A stretch of 25,941 nt of DNA, taken from NCBI GenBank assembly GCA_964398215.1, contig CAYNNP010000069.1:1-25941 (forward strand). Reading direction: 5' to 3'. Position numbers and translations under genes: made by a program. The notes under the pieces are model-generated. The model had not been told where the DNA came from and ran no database searches. It saw nothing but the letters and a program-made list of their open reading frames with translations. The stretch is from CAYNNP01 sp964398215 (GTDB lineage Bacteria > Planctomycetota > Planctomycetia > Pirellulales > Pirellulaceae). This document shows positions 8,121-16,863 of this stretch, piece after piece; position 1 is the first letter of the stretch; every line of letters starts with the position of its first letter.

Positions 8121-8239
8121 TTCGGCGAAGCAAAACGCGGTGGCGGGCACCATTCTCAATGAGTGGGCTCGCATTAGTCGGGTTGCTTTTACAAACAACA
8201 ACACACAATCAACTTTTGATTCATTCCTGGAGATTGCCC

Positions 8240-8485
8240 ATGGCTACCGTCGAAGAACGAGTGGTCGACATCGTGTCGGAACAGCTCGGTGTTGAAAAAG
8301 ACAAGATCAGCCGCGAGACCTCTTTCGTAAACGACCTTGGTGCCGATTCACTTGATACCGTTGAATTGGTCATGGAACTCGAAGAAGAGTTCGACATTAG
8401 CATTCCAGACGAAGCTGCTGAGAAAATTCAGAAAGTCGGTGAAGCCGTCGACTTTATCGAGTCTTCCAAAGGCGAAGACGGCTAA
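8240..8485 (+). CDS. acpP: Acyl carrier protein
   Basis: This 81-residue acidic protein carries the growing acyl chain during fatty-acid synthesis. The phosphopantetheine attachment site is S37 in GADSLDTVELVM, and the recognition helix with EEEFDISIPDE follows. Length and sequence are standard. A longer in-frame start at 8105 is rejected, because the ATG at 8240 has TGGAGA (8228-8233) as ribosome site and gives the usual ACP N-terminus. The gene has its own promoter upstream and a terminator-like hairpin downstream, so it may be made as a separate short transcript as well as part of the cluster. Confidence 0.97.
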   Translation: MATVEERVVDIVSEQLGVEKDKISRETSFVNDLGADSLDTVELVMELEEEFDISIPDEAAEKIQKVGEAVDFIESSKGEDG

Positions 8486-8523
8486 CGCTGCTTGCCTTCT
8501 TAAACAACGAAGAAAGACAAGGT

Positions 8524-8579
8524 GCCGCCCACAAAGGCTTCGCGTATCAGGCGTGGCGTTTAGGGGCGGCTTTTGTTTT
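8524..8579 (+). terminator. Rho-independent terminator after acpP
   Basis: GCCGCCC (8524-8530) pairs with GGGCGGC (8564-8570), followed directly by TTTTGTTTT. The loop is long, at 33 bases, and may fold further. It lies between acpP and fabF, so it would end most acpP transcripts and allow partial read-through. Confidence 0.6.
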
Positions 8580-8627
8580 GCACAACCAACAACCATTCAA
8601 GTATCGATACAAAAAAGGCTTTCATAG

Positions 8628-9881
8628 ATGAGCTCGGACACGCAACGCAGAATCGTCGTCACTGGTGTTGGCGTCGTCACGCCGCTGGCAGTGGACGTGG
8701 ACACGTTCTGGTCCAAACTTACCGCTGGTGAAAGTGGTATCCACGACCTAACGACATTGGATACGACCAAATACAAAGTCCATTTTGGCGGTGACATCCC
8801 GGACTTTGATGTGTCTCCGTTTGCTCCCGATTCGAAAGCGGCAAAACGGCTGGACCGCTTTACACAGTTCGCAGTGCATGCGGGCGGCCAAGCGATCGCG
8901 GATTGCGGTATCGACTTTGACCAACACGACCGCTCCAAGTGCGGCGTCATTTTGGGCTCCGGCATCGGCGGCTTGAACGAAATCGAAGACCAAATCGAAC
9001 GCATGCTCACCAAGGGCCCTTCGCGAGTCAGTCCGTTCACTGTTCCGAAAATGATGTTGAACGCAGCGGGTGGCAACATTTCAATCACTTATGGACTGAA
9101 AGGCCCCAACTATGCCGTCGCCACCGCGTGCGCAAGCGCGACCAACGCGATGGGTGACGCCCTGCGCAGTATTCGACTTGGCGAAACCGATTTGGTGATC
9201 ACTGGCGGCACCGAAGCTGCTATCACTCGAATGGGTTTGGCCGCGTTCCAAAACATGAAAGCACTGTCCACTCGCAACGATAATCCACCAGTCGCCAGCC
9301 GACCGTTTGATGCCGATCGAGACGGTTTCGTTTTGGGCGAAGGCGCTGGGCTGTTGGTGTTCGAGGAACTTGAGCACGCGAAGGCGCGCGGCGCAAAAAT
9401 CTACGCCGAAGTTTTGGGCTATGGAACGACCAGCGATGCAAGTCACATCACTGCTCCGGACCCTGAAGGAAACGGCGCTTCTGGCGCGATGCAAGCCGCA
9501 CTGGACGATGCCAAACTGTCGCCAGACCAAATCGACTACATCAATGCTCATGGCACGAGTACTCCGCTAGGCGACAAAGCGGAAACGCAAGCGATCAAGA
9601 AGGTCTTTGGTGATCACGCTTACAACGTAACCATTAGCAGCACCAAAAGTGCACTTGGCCATAGCTTGGGTGCCAGCGGTGGTATCGAAGCTGTGATTTT
9701 GTGCAAGTCGATTCAGACTTCCACGATTGCTCCAACGATCAATTACGAAAAACCAGACCCCGCATGCGACCTGAACTACACGCCAAACGAATCGGCCAGC
9801 AAAGAAATCAAATTTGCGATGAGTAACAGTTTTGGCTTTGGTGGGCACAACGCTTGTGTCGTGTTTGGCGCCCCTGAATAG
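8628..9881 (+). CDS. fabF: 3-oxoacyl-ACP synthase II
   Basis: This 417-residue condensing enzyme (KAS II) elongates acyl-ACP with malonyl-ACP. The Cys-His-His triad is complete: C168 in ATACASATNAMG, H308 in NAHGTSTPLGD and H345 in SALGHSLGASG. The C-terminal SNSFGFGGHNACVVF loop is typical. Two histidines rather than His-Asn place it with FabF/FabB and not FabH, and its place right after acpP supports FabF. The ATG at 8628 has AAAAAAGG upstream as ribosome site. A terminator-like hairpin separates it from acpP, so it depends on read-through or on a promoter not identified here. Confidence 0.96.
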   Translation: MSSDTQRRIVVTGVGVVTPLAVDVDTFWSKLTAGESGIHDLTTLDTTKYKVHFGGDIPDFDVSPFAPDSKAAKRLDRFTQFAVHAGGQAIADCGIDFDQHDRSKCGVILGSGIGGLNEIEDQIERMLTKGPSRVSPFTVPKMMLNAAGGNISITYGLKGPNYAVATACASATNAMGDALRSIRLGETDLVITGGTEAAITRMGLAAFQNMKALSTRNDNPPVASRPFDADRDGFVLGEGAGLLVFEELEHAKARGAKIYAEVLGYGTTSDASHITAPDPEGNGASGAMQAALDDAKLSPDQIDYINAHGTSTPLGDKAETQAIKKVFGDHAYNVTISSTKSALGHSLGASGGIEAVILCKSIQTSTIAPTINYEKPDPACDLNYTPNESASKEIKFAMSNSFGFGGHNACVVFGAPE

Positions 9882-10058
9882 CACGCCAGTCGCTTGGCAA
9901 CATGCCAACCTCATTGATGCACGCGCCACGCCATCGCTGCAATTTGCCAGACTACCGTGTTTCTGCGTGAACGTGGAACGCAAGCCTGATCAAACCACTG
10001 GATGGCTTGGTATTTTGACCGGAAAACACATGGGCTTTGCCCCAAGGATTGAATCTTC

Positions 10059-10880
10059 ATGTCCGTGCTGATCATGATTGCGTCCGCGTCCGCGATCATC
10101 GCGTTTGTAAAGTACGGCTTGCTAAAGGGAATCGATCACATTGCCGGGGCGCTGAAACTGAGTGCCAAGGCTCGCGGTCAGATCACTGGATTTGCAACCT
10201 CAGTGCCGGAACTGGTTTGCTTGGTATCGGCAGGAATCGCTGGCGTTTGGGAAGCCGGTCTGTGGAACATCGCCAGCTCCAACATCATCAACGCTTGTTT
10301 GATGCTGGCAGCGATTCTGTACTTTCGGCAGTTTCGGGAATTGATGAATCGCAGATTTGTCGATGAAATCTTTTTCGCGTCGACTGCGATCATGGTGCCA
10401 ATCGTCTTGATGATTTTTTCCATGGACACCCATTGGTCTTTGGTGCCGTTATTGCTTGGGCTGTTTGTCGTCTACCAAGTCGTCGACAAGCTAGTGAACC
10501 GGCCCAGTCCAGATAATGCAAGCTCCGACACAGACGAGCCCACGGGTAGTTTGCCGCTTGGCGTGATCCTTGGAACCACTGCGCTGATCGCAATTTCAGT
10601 AGCCGGGATTTTCTTGGGTGATGCTACCGCCAAAGTCGTCGACCAGATGCACATTCAACCTGCCATCGCCGGGTGGATCCTTGGATTCGTCACCAGCATT
10701 CCCGAAATGGTGACATTCTTTGCCGTCTATGCGACAGCTCGAAAAAATGGCAGGGAAGCCGAACTAGATGACACCCAAGAAGCACTTGATAACCTGACGG
10801 GGTCCAACATGGCAAACGTGGGCATCGTGTACCCAGTCGGTTTACTGGCCTTTCTGTTGGCGACCAAGTTTCTTTCGTAG
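10059..10880 (+). CDS. Na+/Ca2+ exchanger family antiporter (CaCA)
   Basis: This 273-residue polytopic membrane protein has both alpha-repeats of the calcium/cation antiporter family. Repeat 1 has GFATSVPEL with E51 and ASSNIIN with N75. Repeat 2 has GFVTSIPEM with E216 and TGSNMANVG with N250. The two glutamates are the known ion ligands in this family. It is shorter than the 300 or more residues usual for full exchangers, but both repeats are intact. A hydrophilic loop of about 23 residues (RKNGREAELDDTQEALDN) interrupts repeat 2. The central linker is rich in Asp, Ser and Thr. The ATG at 10059 has AAGGAT ten bases upstream. The transported ion is not determined. It converges with the minus-strand zinc-ribbon gene, 19 bases apart. 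Confidence 0.85.
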   Translation: MSVLIMIASASAIIAFVKYGLLKGIDHIAGALKLSAKARGQITGFATSVPELVCLVSAGIAGVWEAGLWNIASSNIINACLMLAAILYFRQFRELMNRRFVDEIFFASTAIMVPIVLMIFSMDTHWSLVPLLLGLFVVYQVVDKLVNRPSPDNASSDTDEPTGSLPLGVILGTTALIAISVAGIFLGDATAKVVDQMHIQPAIAGWILGFVTSIPEMVTFFAVYATARKNGREAELDDTQEALDNLTGSNMANVGIVYPVGLLAFLLATKFLS

Positions 10881-10899
10881 TCCAGACAAGAAAGAACTA

Positions 10900-11820
10900 T
10901 CACTTGAATTTGATCGATTCAAAGAACTCATTTGGTTTGTCCAATTCTCGCTCGTTCGACCTTGGCTTCATGGTGCCGCCCACTTGTGTCTTGATCAGGT
11001 GATATGGCGCGTAGATCATCGCCACCAAGTCACCTTTGTGGATAAACACTTCTATCTCGGCGCCCGCGCTCTGTCCGAAACCTGCCATCGTTTTACCGGC
11101 GAGCCCCTGGACCCCATTGCGTACAACGCCGCGACTGCCACTCATTCGGAAAAACGGGTTGTCGCGCAGTTGTTTGATTGTGACGGAGGATCCGTTGGGC
11201 AGTTTAGGCAATCTTGTGACAACCAGGGAATACTGTGAACCACTTTCTCTGCGCTGGCCCGAGACTTCGTGAAGCAACAGGTTTTCCCTTTTAGTTGTGT
11301 CCCTCTTTTGCTTGCCTCGTCCTGGCATGTTGACTGTATAACCCTGAAGGCTCTCTTGCTTCCATCCACTATGCCCGCCCAGGAACAGCCCCAAGCCAAT
11401 CAGGCCGCCGCAAATTAAAAATACGCAACCAAAGGCGATACCAAGCCCCATCAAAATTCCGGTGCCACCCGACTTTTTCTTTCGGCCGGTTGCGGGAGCC
11501 CGTCTCTGTGGGCTCTTTGGAGCAGGTCCAGGAGGTCGGTAGTTCGGCGCAGGAGCAGGAAACTGATTGCCAGGCACCTGAGCCGGCGGGACCATATTTT
11601 GCAGATTGCCAAACGGATCGTTTGCGGGCGCAGCAGGGAAACCACCATTCAGTGGATTTGCCTGCTGGGGCGCAGGGGGCTGCTGAGTCGGCGCATTGTC
11701 GGGAGTAGCGCCGACTGCAAGCAATTGACTGCACTTCGGACATTTAATCTGCCCACCGGCAAAATTCGCTGGCAATTGAAGTTGGGTCGCACATTTTGGA
11801 CAAGCGACGATCTGGCTCAT
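10900..11820 (-). CDS. MJ0042-type zinc-ribbon single-pass membrane protein
   Basis: This 306-residue protein has an N-terminal zinc ribbon with C7, C10, C27 and C30 (ACPKC and KCPKC), like the MJ0042 finger often seen in planctomycete proteins. A Pro/Gln/Asn-rich linker of about 70 residues and a short basic stretch (RRAPATGRKKKSGG) follow. One Gly-rich membrane helix lies at about 125-153. A soluble domain of about 150 residues, not recognised, makes up the rest. The finger should lie in the cytoplasm and the C-terminal domain outside. The start at 11820 is preferred because it puts the zinc ribbon at the N-terminus; the frame extends 20 codons upstream. Function is unknown. It diverges from the large redox fusion, with 149 bases between the start codons. 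Confidence 0.8.
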   Translation of the reverse strand: MSQIVACPKCATQLQLPANFAGGQIKCPKCSQLLAVGATPDNAPTQQPPAPQQANPLNGGFPAAPANDPFGNLQNMVPPAQVPGNQFPAPAPNYRPPGPAPKSPQRRAPATGRKKKSGGTGILMGLGIAFGCVFLICGGLIGLGLFLGGHSGWKQESLQGYTVNMPGRGKQKRDTTKRENLLLHEVSGQRRESGSQYSLVVTRLPKLPNGSSVTIKQLRDNPFFRMSGSRGVVRNGVQGLAGKTMAGFGQSAGAEIEVFIHKGDLVAMIYAPYHLIKTQVGGTMKPRSNERELDKPNEFFESIKFK

Positions 11821-11918
11821 AAGAATGCCCTGTTTGCAATAAAGTGTAGATGAACGGCCATCAGGATAACACACATTCAAACCATACTGATCCTGCTACG
11901 CACAGCATGACCGGCTAG

Positions 11919-11924
11919 TACAAT
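11919..11924 (+). promoter_or_regulatory. Possible -10 element for the redox fusion gene
   Basis: TACAAT at 11919-11924 matches the -10 consensus at 5 of 6 positions and would give a leader of about 39 bases. No convincing -35 lies 16-18 bases upstream, so it may be an activated or weak promoter. Confidence 0.3.
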
Positions 11925-11969
11925 GCTCACCCCATCTCGACGAACACCAAATCCTGAAAGGTACGGTTC

Positions 11970-14900
11970 ATGATCCAACAGAAATTGCTTCCGTTCATTA
12001 TAAGCATCTGTCTTTTTGGTCCTGCCGTCGCGCAAGCACAGAAAACGAAACCCAAAGACGCCAAGAATTCCTCCACCGGTAAAAAAACGCCGTTTGAGGA
12101 TCCTGCGTATCGTCAATATGGAATCTATGCCAAGTCAGCGCCGCGCCCAGAACCCAAAGCTCCGGTCGACACTGCGCTACCGCTGCAAATCCAGCACGGA
12201 GCGAGGATCAGCCTGATCGGCAACATGCTCCTGGAACGCTCGCAGTACTTTGGATACCTGGAAACGATCCTGCAACAAGAACATGCTGGCAAACGGATCA
12301 CGGTTCGCAATTTGGGGTGGCCTGGGGACACTCCGGACACCCAACCGCGACCAGATAATTTTGCTGACACCGATCAACATTTGACACACGAAAAAGCAGA
12401 CATTGTCATCGCGGCTTTCGGATTCAATGAATCTTTTAAAGGCAAAGCAGGCGTAGTTCAATTCCAGCAATCACTCTCCAGCTATGTCACTGGTTTAAAG
12501 ACAAAAGCCTTCAATGGAAAAACGCCACCGCAAGTCGTGCTGCTCTCACCGATCGCAAATGAGAACGTCGATGGTGTAAAAGCTGCCGACCAAAACAACG
12601 ACAACCTGAAACTCTATGCTGATGCAATTCGTGACGTCGCGAAAAAGCAGAACGTTGGTTTCATCGATCTTTTCACACCGACGTTACCCGCAGCAACCAA
12701 CAGCAGCCCGCTGACATTCAACGGGGTGCACCTGAACGACCATGGTTACCAAGTCGTTTCGCGTTTAATCGCCAAAGCACTTTGCGGCTCGGCTGCTAAA
12801 GAATTCAATCAGGAAATACGCCAAGTCGTAGTCGACAAGAATCGTCAATTCTTCCGACGGTTTCGTCCGCTCAACACGTTCTACTACACGGGCGGTCGCA
12901 GCAAGACTTACGGCTATCTGGATTTCTTGCCAGCGATGCAGAACTTTCAGATTTTGACTCAGAACCGTGACCAGCGAATCTGGGATTTGGCGGAAGGCAA
13001 AACGGTCAGCGAAAAAATCGATGACTCCAATGCTCCAGCAATGCCCGAAACGAAACAGAGTCGTGGTGCTAACCGCTGGATGAGTTCCAAGGATGAATTG
13101 GCAGAGTTCAAAGTCGATCCCCGGTTTGACGTCAATTTGTTTGCCAGCGAAGAAGAATTCCCAGAGATTGCTGCGCCGATTCAAATGCGTTGGGACAATC
13201 GCGGTCGGCTATGGGTCAGTTGCTCGACGACTTACCCGCACGTCTATCCGGGCTTTGAGCCCAATGATCGCTTGGTGATCTTGGAAGACACTGATGGCGA
13301 TGGACATGCGGATAAATCATCCGTGTTTGCTGACGATTTGCACATCCCGCTTTCGTTCGAGTTTGGCGATGGCGGCGTATATGTTTCCGAGATGCCTCAT
13401 CTGACTTTCTTGAAGGACACCGACGGCGATGGCAAAGCCGATATGCGAAAGCAACTGCTAAGCGGATTCGGTACCGAGGACTCTCACCACTCGTTGCATG
13501 ATTTTGCCTGGACACCGGATGGCGGATTGCTGTTTCGCGAATCTATCTTTCATCACTCACAGGTGGAAACACCCTACGGACCGATTCGTCAACAAAATAG
13601 CGGTTGGTTTCGCTTTGATCCCGACACCCAGCGTCTGACCAGCTTTGGTACTTACCACAGCACGAATCCTTGGGGAGTCACGTTTGACGATTGGGGGCAA
13701 CATGTCGCCAGCCATCCGATTTATGCCGCCGCCTTCCACTCGCTGGATCCGTCTTATCCGAATCAGCATCCAAAACCGGCGGGGCTACGCGCCTATTCAG
13801 GTACGTGCGGACAAGAGTTCATTGATTTTGCACATTACCCAGACGACATGCAGGGCGGCTATGTCAAAGCACGTTACAAACCGACGAACCGAATTGAAAT
13901 CCATCGCTGGAAAGAAACGGAGTTTGGGTTTGACGAAGAATACGTCAGCGACTTGATTTTTTCATCCAACCTCAGCTTCATTCCCGTTGATATACGCTAC
14001 GGTCCCCGCGGCGCAATGTATATCTGCGATTGGTACAACCCCGTCAAAGGACACGCGCAGTACTCGTTGCGAGACCAACGCCGCGATCGGCATTCGGGCC
14101 GTATATGGCGCGTGACTCCCAAAAACACAAAGCTTCCAAAGGCGCCGAAAATCGCTGGCGCATCCGTCAATGAATTGCTCGATATGCTGAAGCGGCCAGA
14201 GTCGCGCATCAGGTATTGGGTGCGTCGTGAGTTGCGCGAACGCGATGCAAACGAGGTTCTATCCAGTCTTGATCGCTGGGTCGCCGGTCTTGCGCCCGAT
14301 CAACCGCGATACCGTCACCACCAATTGGAAGCCGTTTGGATTTACCGTGGCATTGGTGCAACCAAGCCTGACTTGTTACGAGAGTTGCTTTCGTGTGACG
14401 AACCCTTGGCGCGTTCGGCCGCAACTCATCAACTGCGACATTGGCACACAAAAATGGATGACGCACTCGACCTGCTGCGAGCGTCTGCCAACGATCCGCA
14501 TGCAGTCGTTCGAATGCAAGCAGCGATCGCAGCCAGTCATATCGGAACGAAAGACGCGTTGTTGGCGATGCTGGATGTTACCAAGCATCCAAGTGATGGG
14601 CACTTGGCCTATGCAATCACCTGCGCCCTTGGCTCCAAGACGCTTCGTCCACACTGGGAAAATGATGCCACACTGAATGTAAAAAAACTGCTTCAGCAGT
14701 CACGCCGGTCTTCGATGCTTCGAGAGCCGACTCCAGCAGCGCAGGACGCACAGTTTGACACACAAAAGAACCTCGCCAAGTTTGAAATTTCATGCCTGCC
14801 CGAAGTCATGAAGTTCACAAAAGAACAGATCGCAGTGACCGTTGGGCAGCCGGTGAAAATTGTTTTCACCAACCCAGATGCAACCGATCACAACATGGTT

Positions 14901-15725
14901 TTTGTCAAACCCGGCGCACTCGAAGAAGTCGGGATGGCGGCCAACGAAATGGCCAAGGATCCCAAGCACGCGATGAGCGATTTCATTCCCAAGTCGAAAC
15001 GCGGACTGATTTTGCACGCATCAAAGATGATTGGCCCAACGCGAAAACGCCAAGTCCATGTTTTCCGCTTCAAAGCTCCTGAAAAACCTGGCTTGTATCC
15101 TTACGTTTGCACGTTCCCTGGTCACTGGGTCATCATGAAAGGAGTCATGGTCGTCGCGAAAGACCTAAGCGAAGTTGACCAGATGGTTGCCAAAAGCAAG
15201 CCAGCCGTGATTCAGCAATGGAAGATGGAGGACCTGGCTGATTTAAAAACTCCGCCGGCTGATGATCAGACGATCATGAAAGGAATGGTGGCCTTTGCAA
15301 AAGCGCGTTGCGATCAGTGTCACGTCTTGGGCGGCCACGGAGTGAACTTGGGGCCCGACCTGAAAGATGTCTCCAAGCGTTTTCCAGGTACCAAACTTCT
15401 CAAACAACTCTTGCTTCCGTCCAGCGAGATTAACGAAAAGTATCAAACGCAAAAATTTCTGCTTAGCGATGGGCGTGTCATCTCAGGTGTGGTCGCGGCT
15501 GACACAGGAAAGCACCTTCAAGTGATCACCAACCTGCTAACGCCCAAGTCGAAAACCAAAATTGCCAAGAATCAAATTGAAGGTCAAGTAAAATCGACCA
15601 TCAGCGCGATGCCACAAGGGTTGTTGGACGTTTTGACCAAGGAAGAGATTCAGCATTTGATGACCTATCTACGGAATCCGGCATACCCGCTGCCAAAACA
15701 CCTGAAGATGAAAATGAAGCACTGA
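11970..15725 (+). CDS. Exported SGNH / PVC dehydrogenase / HEAT / cupredoxin / cytochrome c fusion
   Basis: This is a 1251-residue secreted redox protein. A signal peptide (residues 1-23, ending VAQAQ) is followed by an SGNH-hydrolase-like domain (about 70-275), then a PVC-type membrane-bound dehydrogenase propeller domain (about 382-715) with two Ca-loop-like DTDGDG motifs near 438 and 483. HEAT-like repeats (about 735-910) come next. The azurin/auracyanin-like cupredoxin has ligands H974, C1047, H1052 and M1056, and the final cytochrome c domain has C1114-D-Q-C1117-H1118. Electrons from an organic substrate could pass through copper to haem in one chain; this is inferred. The substrate is unknown, with sugars or alcohols plausible. 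The SGNH catalytic Ser and Asp are replaced (N85, N251). The ATG at 11970 has GAAAGG upstream. No membrane helix other than the signal is seen. Confidence 0.87.
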   Translation: MIQQKLLPFIISICLFGPAVAQAQKTKPKDAKNSSTGKKTPFEDPAYRQYGIYAKSAPRPEPKAPVDTALPLQIQHGARISLIGNMLLERSQYFGYLETILQQEHAGKRITVRNLGWPGDTPDTQPRPDNFADTDQHLTHEKADIVIAAFGFNESFKGKAGVVQFQQSLSSYVTGLKTKAFNGKTPPQVVLLSPIANENVDGVKAADQNNDNLKLYADAIRDVAKKQNVGFIDLFTPTLPAATNSSPLTFNGVHLNDHGYQVVSRLIAKALCGSAAKEFNQEIRQVVVDKNRQFFRRFRPLNTFYYTGGRSKTYGYLDFLPAMQNFQILTQNRDQRIWDLAEGKTVSEKIDDSNAPAMPETKQSRGANRWMSSKDELAEFKVDPRFDVNLFASEEEFPEIAAPIQMRWDNRGRLWVSCSTTYPHVYPGFEPNDRLVILEDTDGDGHADKSSVFADDLHIPLSFEFGDGGVYVSEMPHLTFLKDTDGDGKADMRKQLLSGFGTEDSHHSLHDFAWTPDGGLLFRESIFHHSQVETPYGPIRQQNSGWFRFDPDTQRLTSFGTYHSTNPWGVTFDDWGQHVASHPIYAAAFHSLDPSYPNQHPKPAGLRAYSGTCGQEFIDFAHYPDDMQGGYVKARYKPTNRIEIHRWKETEFGFDEEYVSDLIFSSNLSFIPVDIRYGPRGAMYICDWYNPVKGHAQYSLRDQRRDRHSGRIWRVTPKNTKLPKAPKIAGASVNELLDMLKRPESRIRYWVRRELRERDANEVLSSLDRWVAGLAPDQPRYRHHQLEAVWIYRGIGATKPDLLRELLSCDEPLARSAATHQLRHWHTKMDDALDLLRASANDPHAVVRMQAAIAASHIGTKDALLAMLDVTKHPSDGHLAYAITCALGSKTLRPHWENDATLNVKKLLQQSRRSSMLREPTPAAQDAQFDTQKNLAKFEISCLPEVMKFTKEQIAVTVGQPVKIVFTNPDATDHNMVFVKPGALEEVGMAANEMAKDPKHAMSDFIPKSKRGLILHASKMIGPTRKRQVHVFRFKAPEKPGLYPYVCTFPGHWVIMKGVMVVAKDLSEVDQMVAKSKPAVIQQWKMEDLADLKTPPADDQTIMKGMVAFAKARCDQCHVLGGHGVNLGPDLKDVSKRFPGTKLLKQLLLPSSEINEKYQTQKFLLSDGRVISGVVAADTGKHLQVITNLLTPKSKTKIAKNQIEGQVKSTISAMPQGLLDVLTKEEIQHLMTYLRNPAYPLPKHLKMKMKH

Positions 15726-15943
15726 ATCCGGCTTCCAGGTTTGCGGGAGACGCGTTTGGATGCTCATTTGGTTGTCAACCTCTATAAACAGTCAGAGTTT
15801 CACCAGTTCGTTTGATTTCCCTGCCAATTTGAGGCAGTCAAAACGGTTTTAAGTAGCTACATTGGGTCGAAATATTTATGGACGCGTCCCACCCAAGTGT
15901 GTCATTTGGGCAAGGCGTCGAACTTGGGTGTCAATGAAATTGC

Positions 15944-16801
15944 ATGGCAACTGTTAACTCACAACCTTCCGATCAATCAGGCGTGACCAACGAACCCGAA
16001 AAAAAACGTGGTGTCCGTGAGGGCATTTGGGTTCAATGCCCTGGTTGCCGCACCATGGTTTACAAGAAAGAAGTTCAGCGACTGTTGAACATCTGCCCAA
16101 AGTGCGAGCATCACTTTTACGTTTCTGCGCGCGAACGCATTGAGCAAGTTTTGGACGCAGGGACATTCGAGTTGATCAATGATCACCTGCAGCCAACAGA
16201 TCCGCTGGAATTCAGCGATCGCAAAAAGTATGCAGAACGTTTGGTTGGTGAACAAAAGCGAACCGGACTCAGTGACGCCGTCGTGACCGGCACCGGAATG
16301 ATTCGGGCTCGTCGAGTTGCGTTCGCAGTCACAGACAGCGCTTTCATCATGGGCAGCATGGGGAGCGTTGTTGGTGAACGGTTGACACGATTGATCGAAA
16401 AAGCAACCGAACAAGAATTGCCTTTGATCATTATCAGCGCCAGCGGCGGCGGTGCTCGTATGCACGAAGGCATCCTGTCGCTCATGCAGATGGCCAAAGT
16501 GTCAGCCGCATTGGCAAAGTATGATGAGGCTGGCGGACTTTTTATTAGTGTCCTGACAAACCCAACCATGGGCGGTGTCGCAGCCAGTTTCGCATCGCTC
16601 GGTGACCTCGTTTTTGCGGAACCCAAGGCGTTGATCGGATTCGCTGGACCGCGAACAATTAAAGCGACGATCGGGATTGAACTGCCAGAAGGGTTCCAAA
16701 CGAGTGAATTTCTCTTGGAACATGGCTACGTTGACCGAATCGTGAACCGAAAAAATTTGAAGACTGAGATTGCTAGCGCGATCGATTACTGTGGAAAATG
16801 A
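15944..16801 (+). CDS. accD: Acetyl-CoA carboxylase carboxyltransferase subunit beta
   Basis: This 285-residue subunit joins AccA to transfer the carboxyl group from carboxybiotin to acetyl-CoA, making the malonyl-CoA used by FabD. The N-terminal zinc finger has C32, C35, C51 and C54. The carboxyltransferase motifs SASGGGARMHEG and TNPTMGGVAASFASLGD are intact, and PKALIGFAGPRTI follows. Length is normal. A clear ribosome site is missing before the ATG at 15944, where only GGGTG is seen about 14 bases upstream. The upstream 218-base spacer holds no gene and no clear promoter. A kinase gene follows after 62 bases, probably in the same transcript. accA is not in the window. Confidence 0.96.
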   Translation: MATVNSQPSDQSGVTNEPEKKRGVREGIWVQCPGCRTMVYKKEVQRLLNICPKCEHHFYVSARERIEQVLDAGTFELINDHLQPTDPLEFSDRKKYAERLVGEQKRTGLSDAVVTGTGMIRARRVAFAVTDSAFIMGSMGSVVGERLTRLIEKATEQELPLIIISASGGGARMHEGILSLMQMAKVSAALAKYDEAGGLFISVLTNPTMGGVAASFASLGDLVFAEPKALIGFAGPRTIKATIGIELPEGFQTSEFLLEHGYVDRIVNRKNLKTEIASAIDYCGK

Positions 16802-16863
16802 CCTATAGTTGATTGATGGCCAGAGTGATCTGTCCGCTCTTCCTTCTCATCTAAATCAATCTC

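Noticed and set aside
8105..8239. N-terminal extension of acyl carrier protein
   Set aside because: The extension covers the promoter-like and leader region. The ATG at 8240 has a good ribosome site and gives the standard ACP length.
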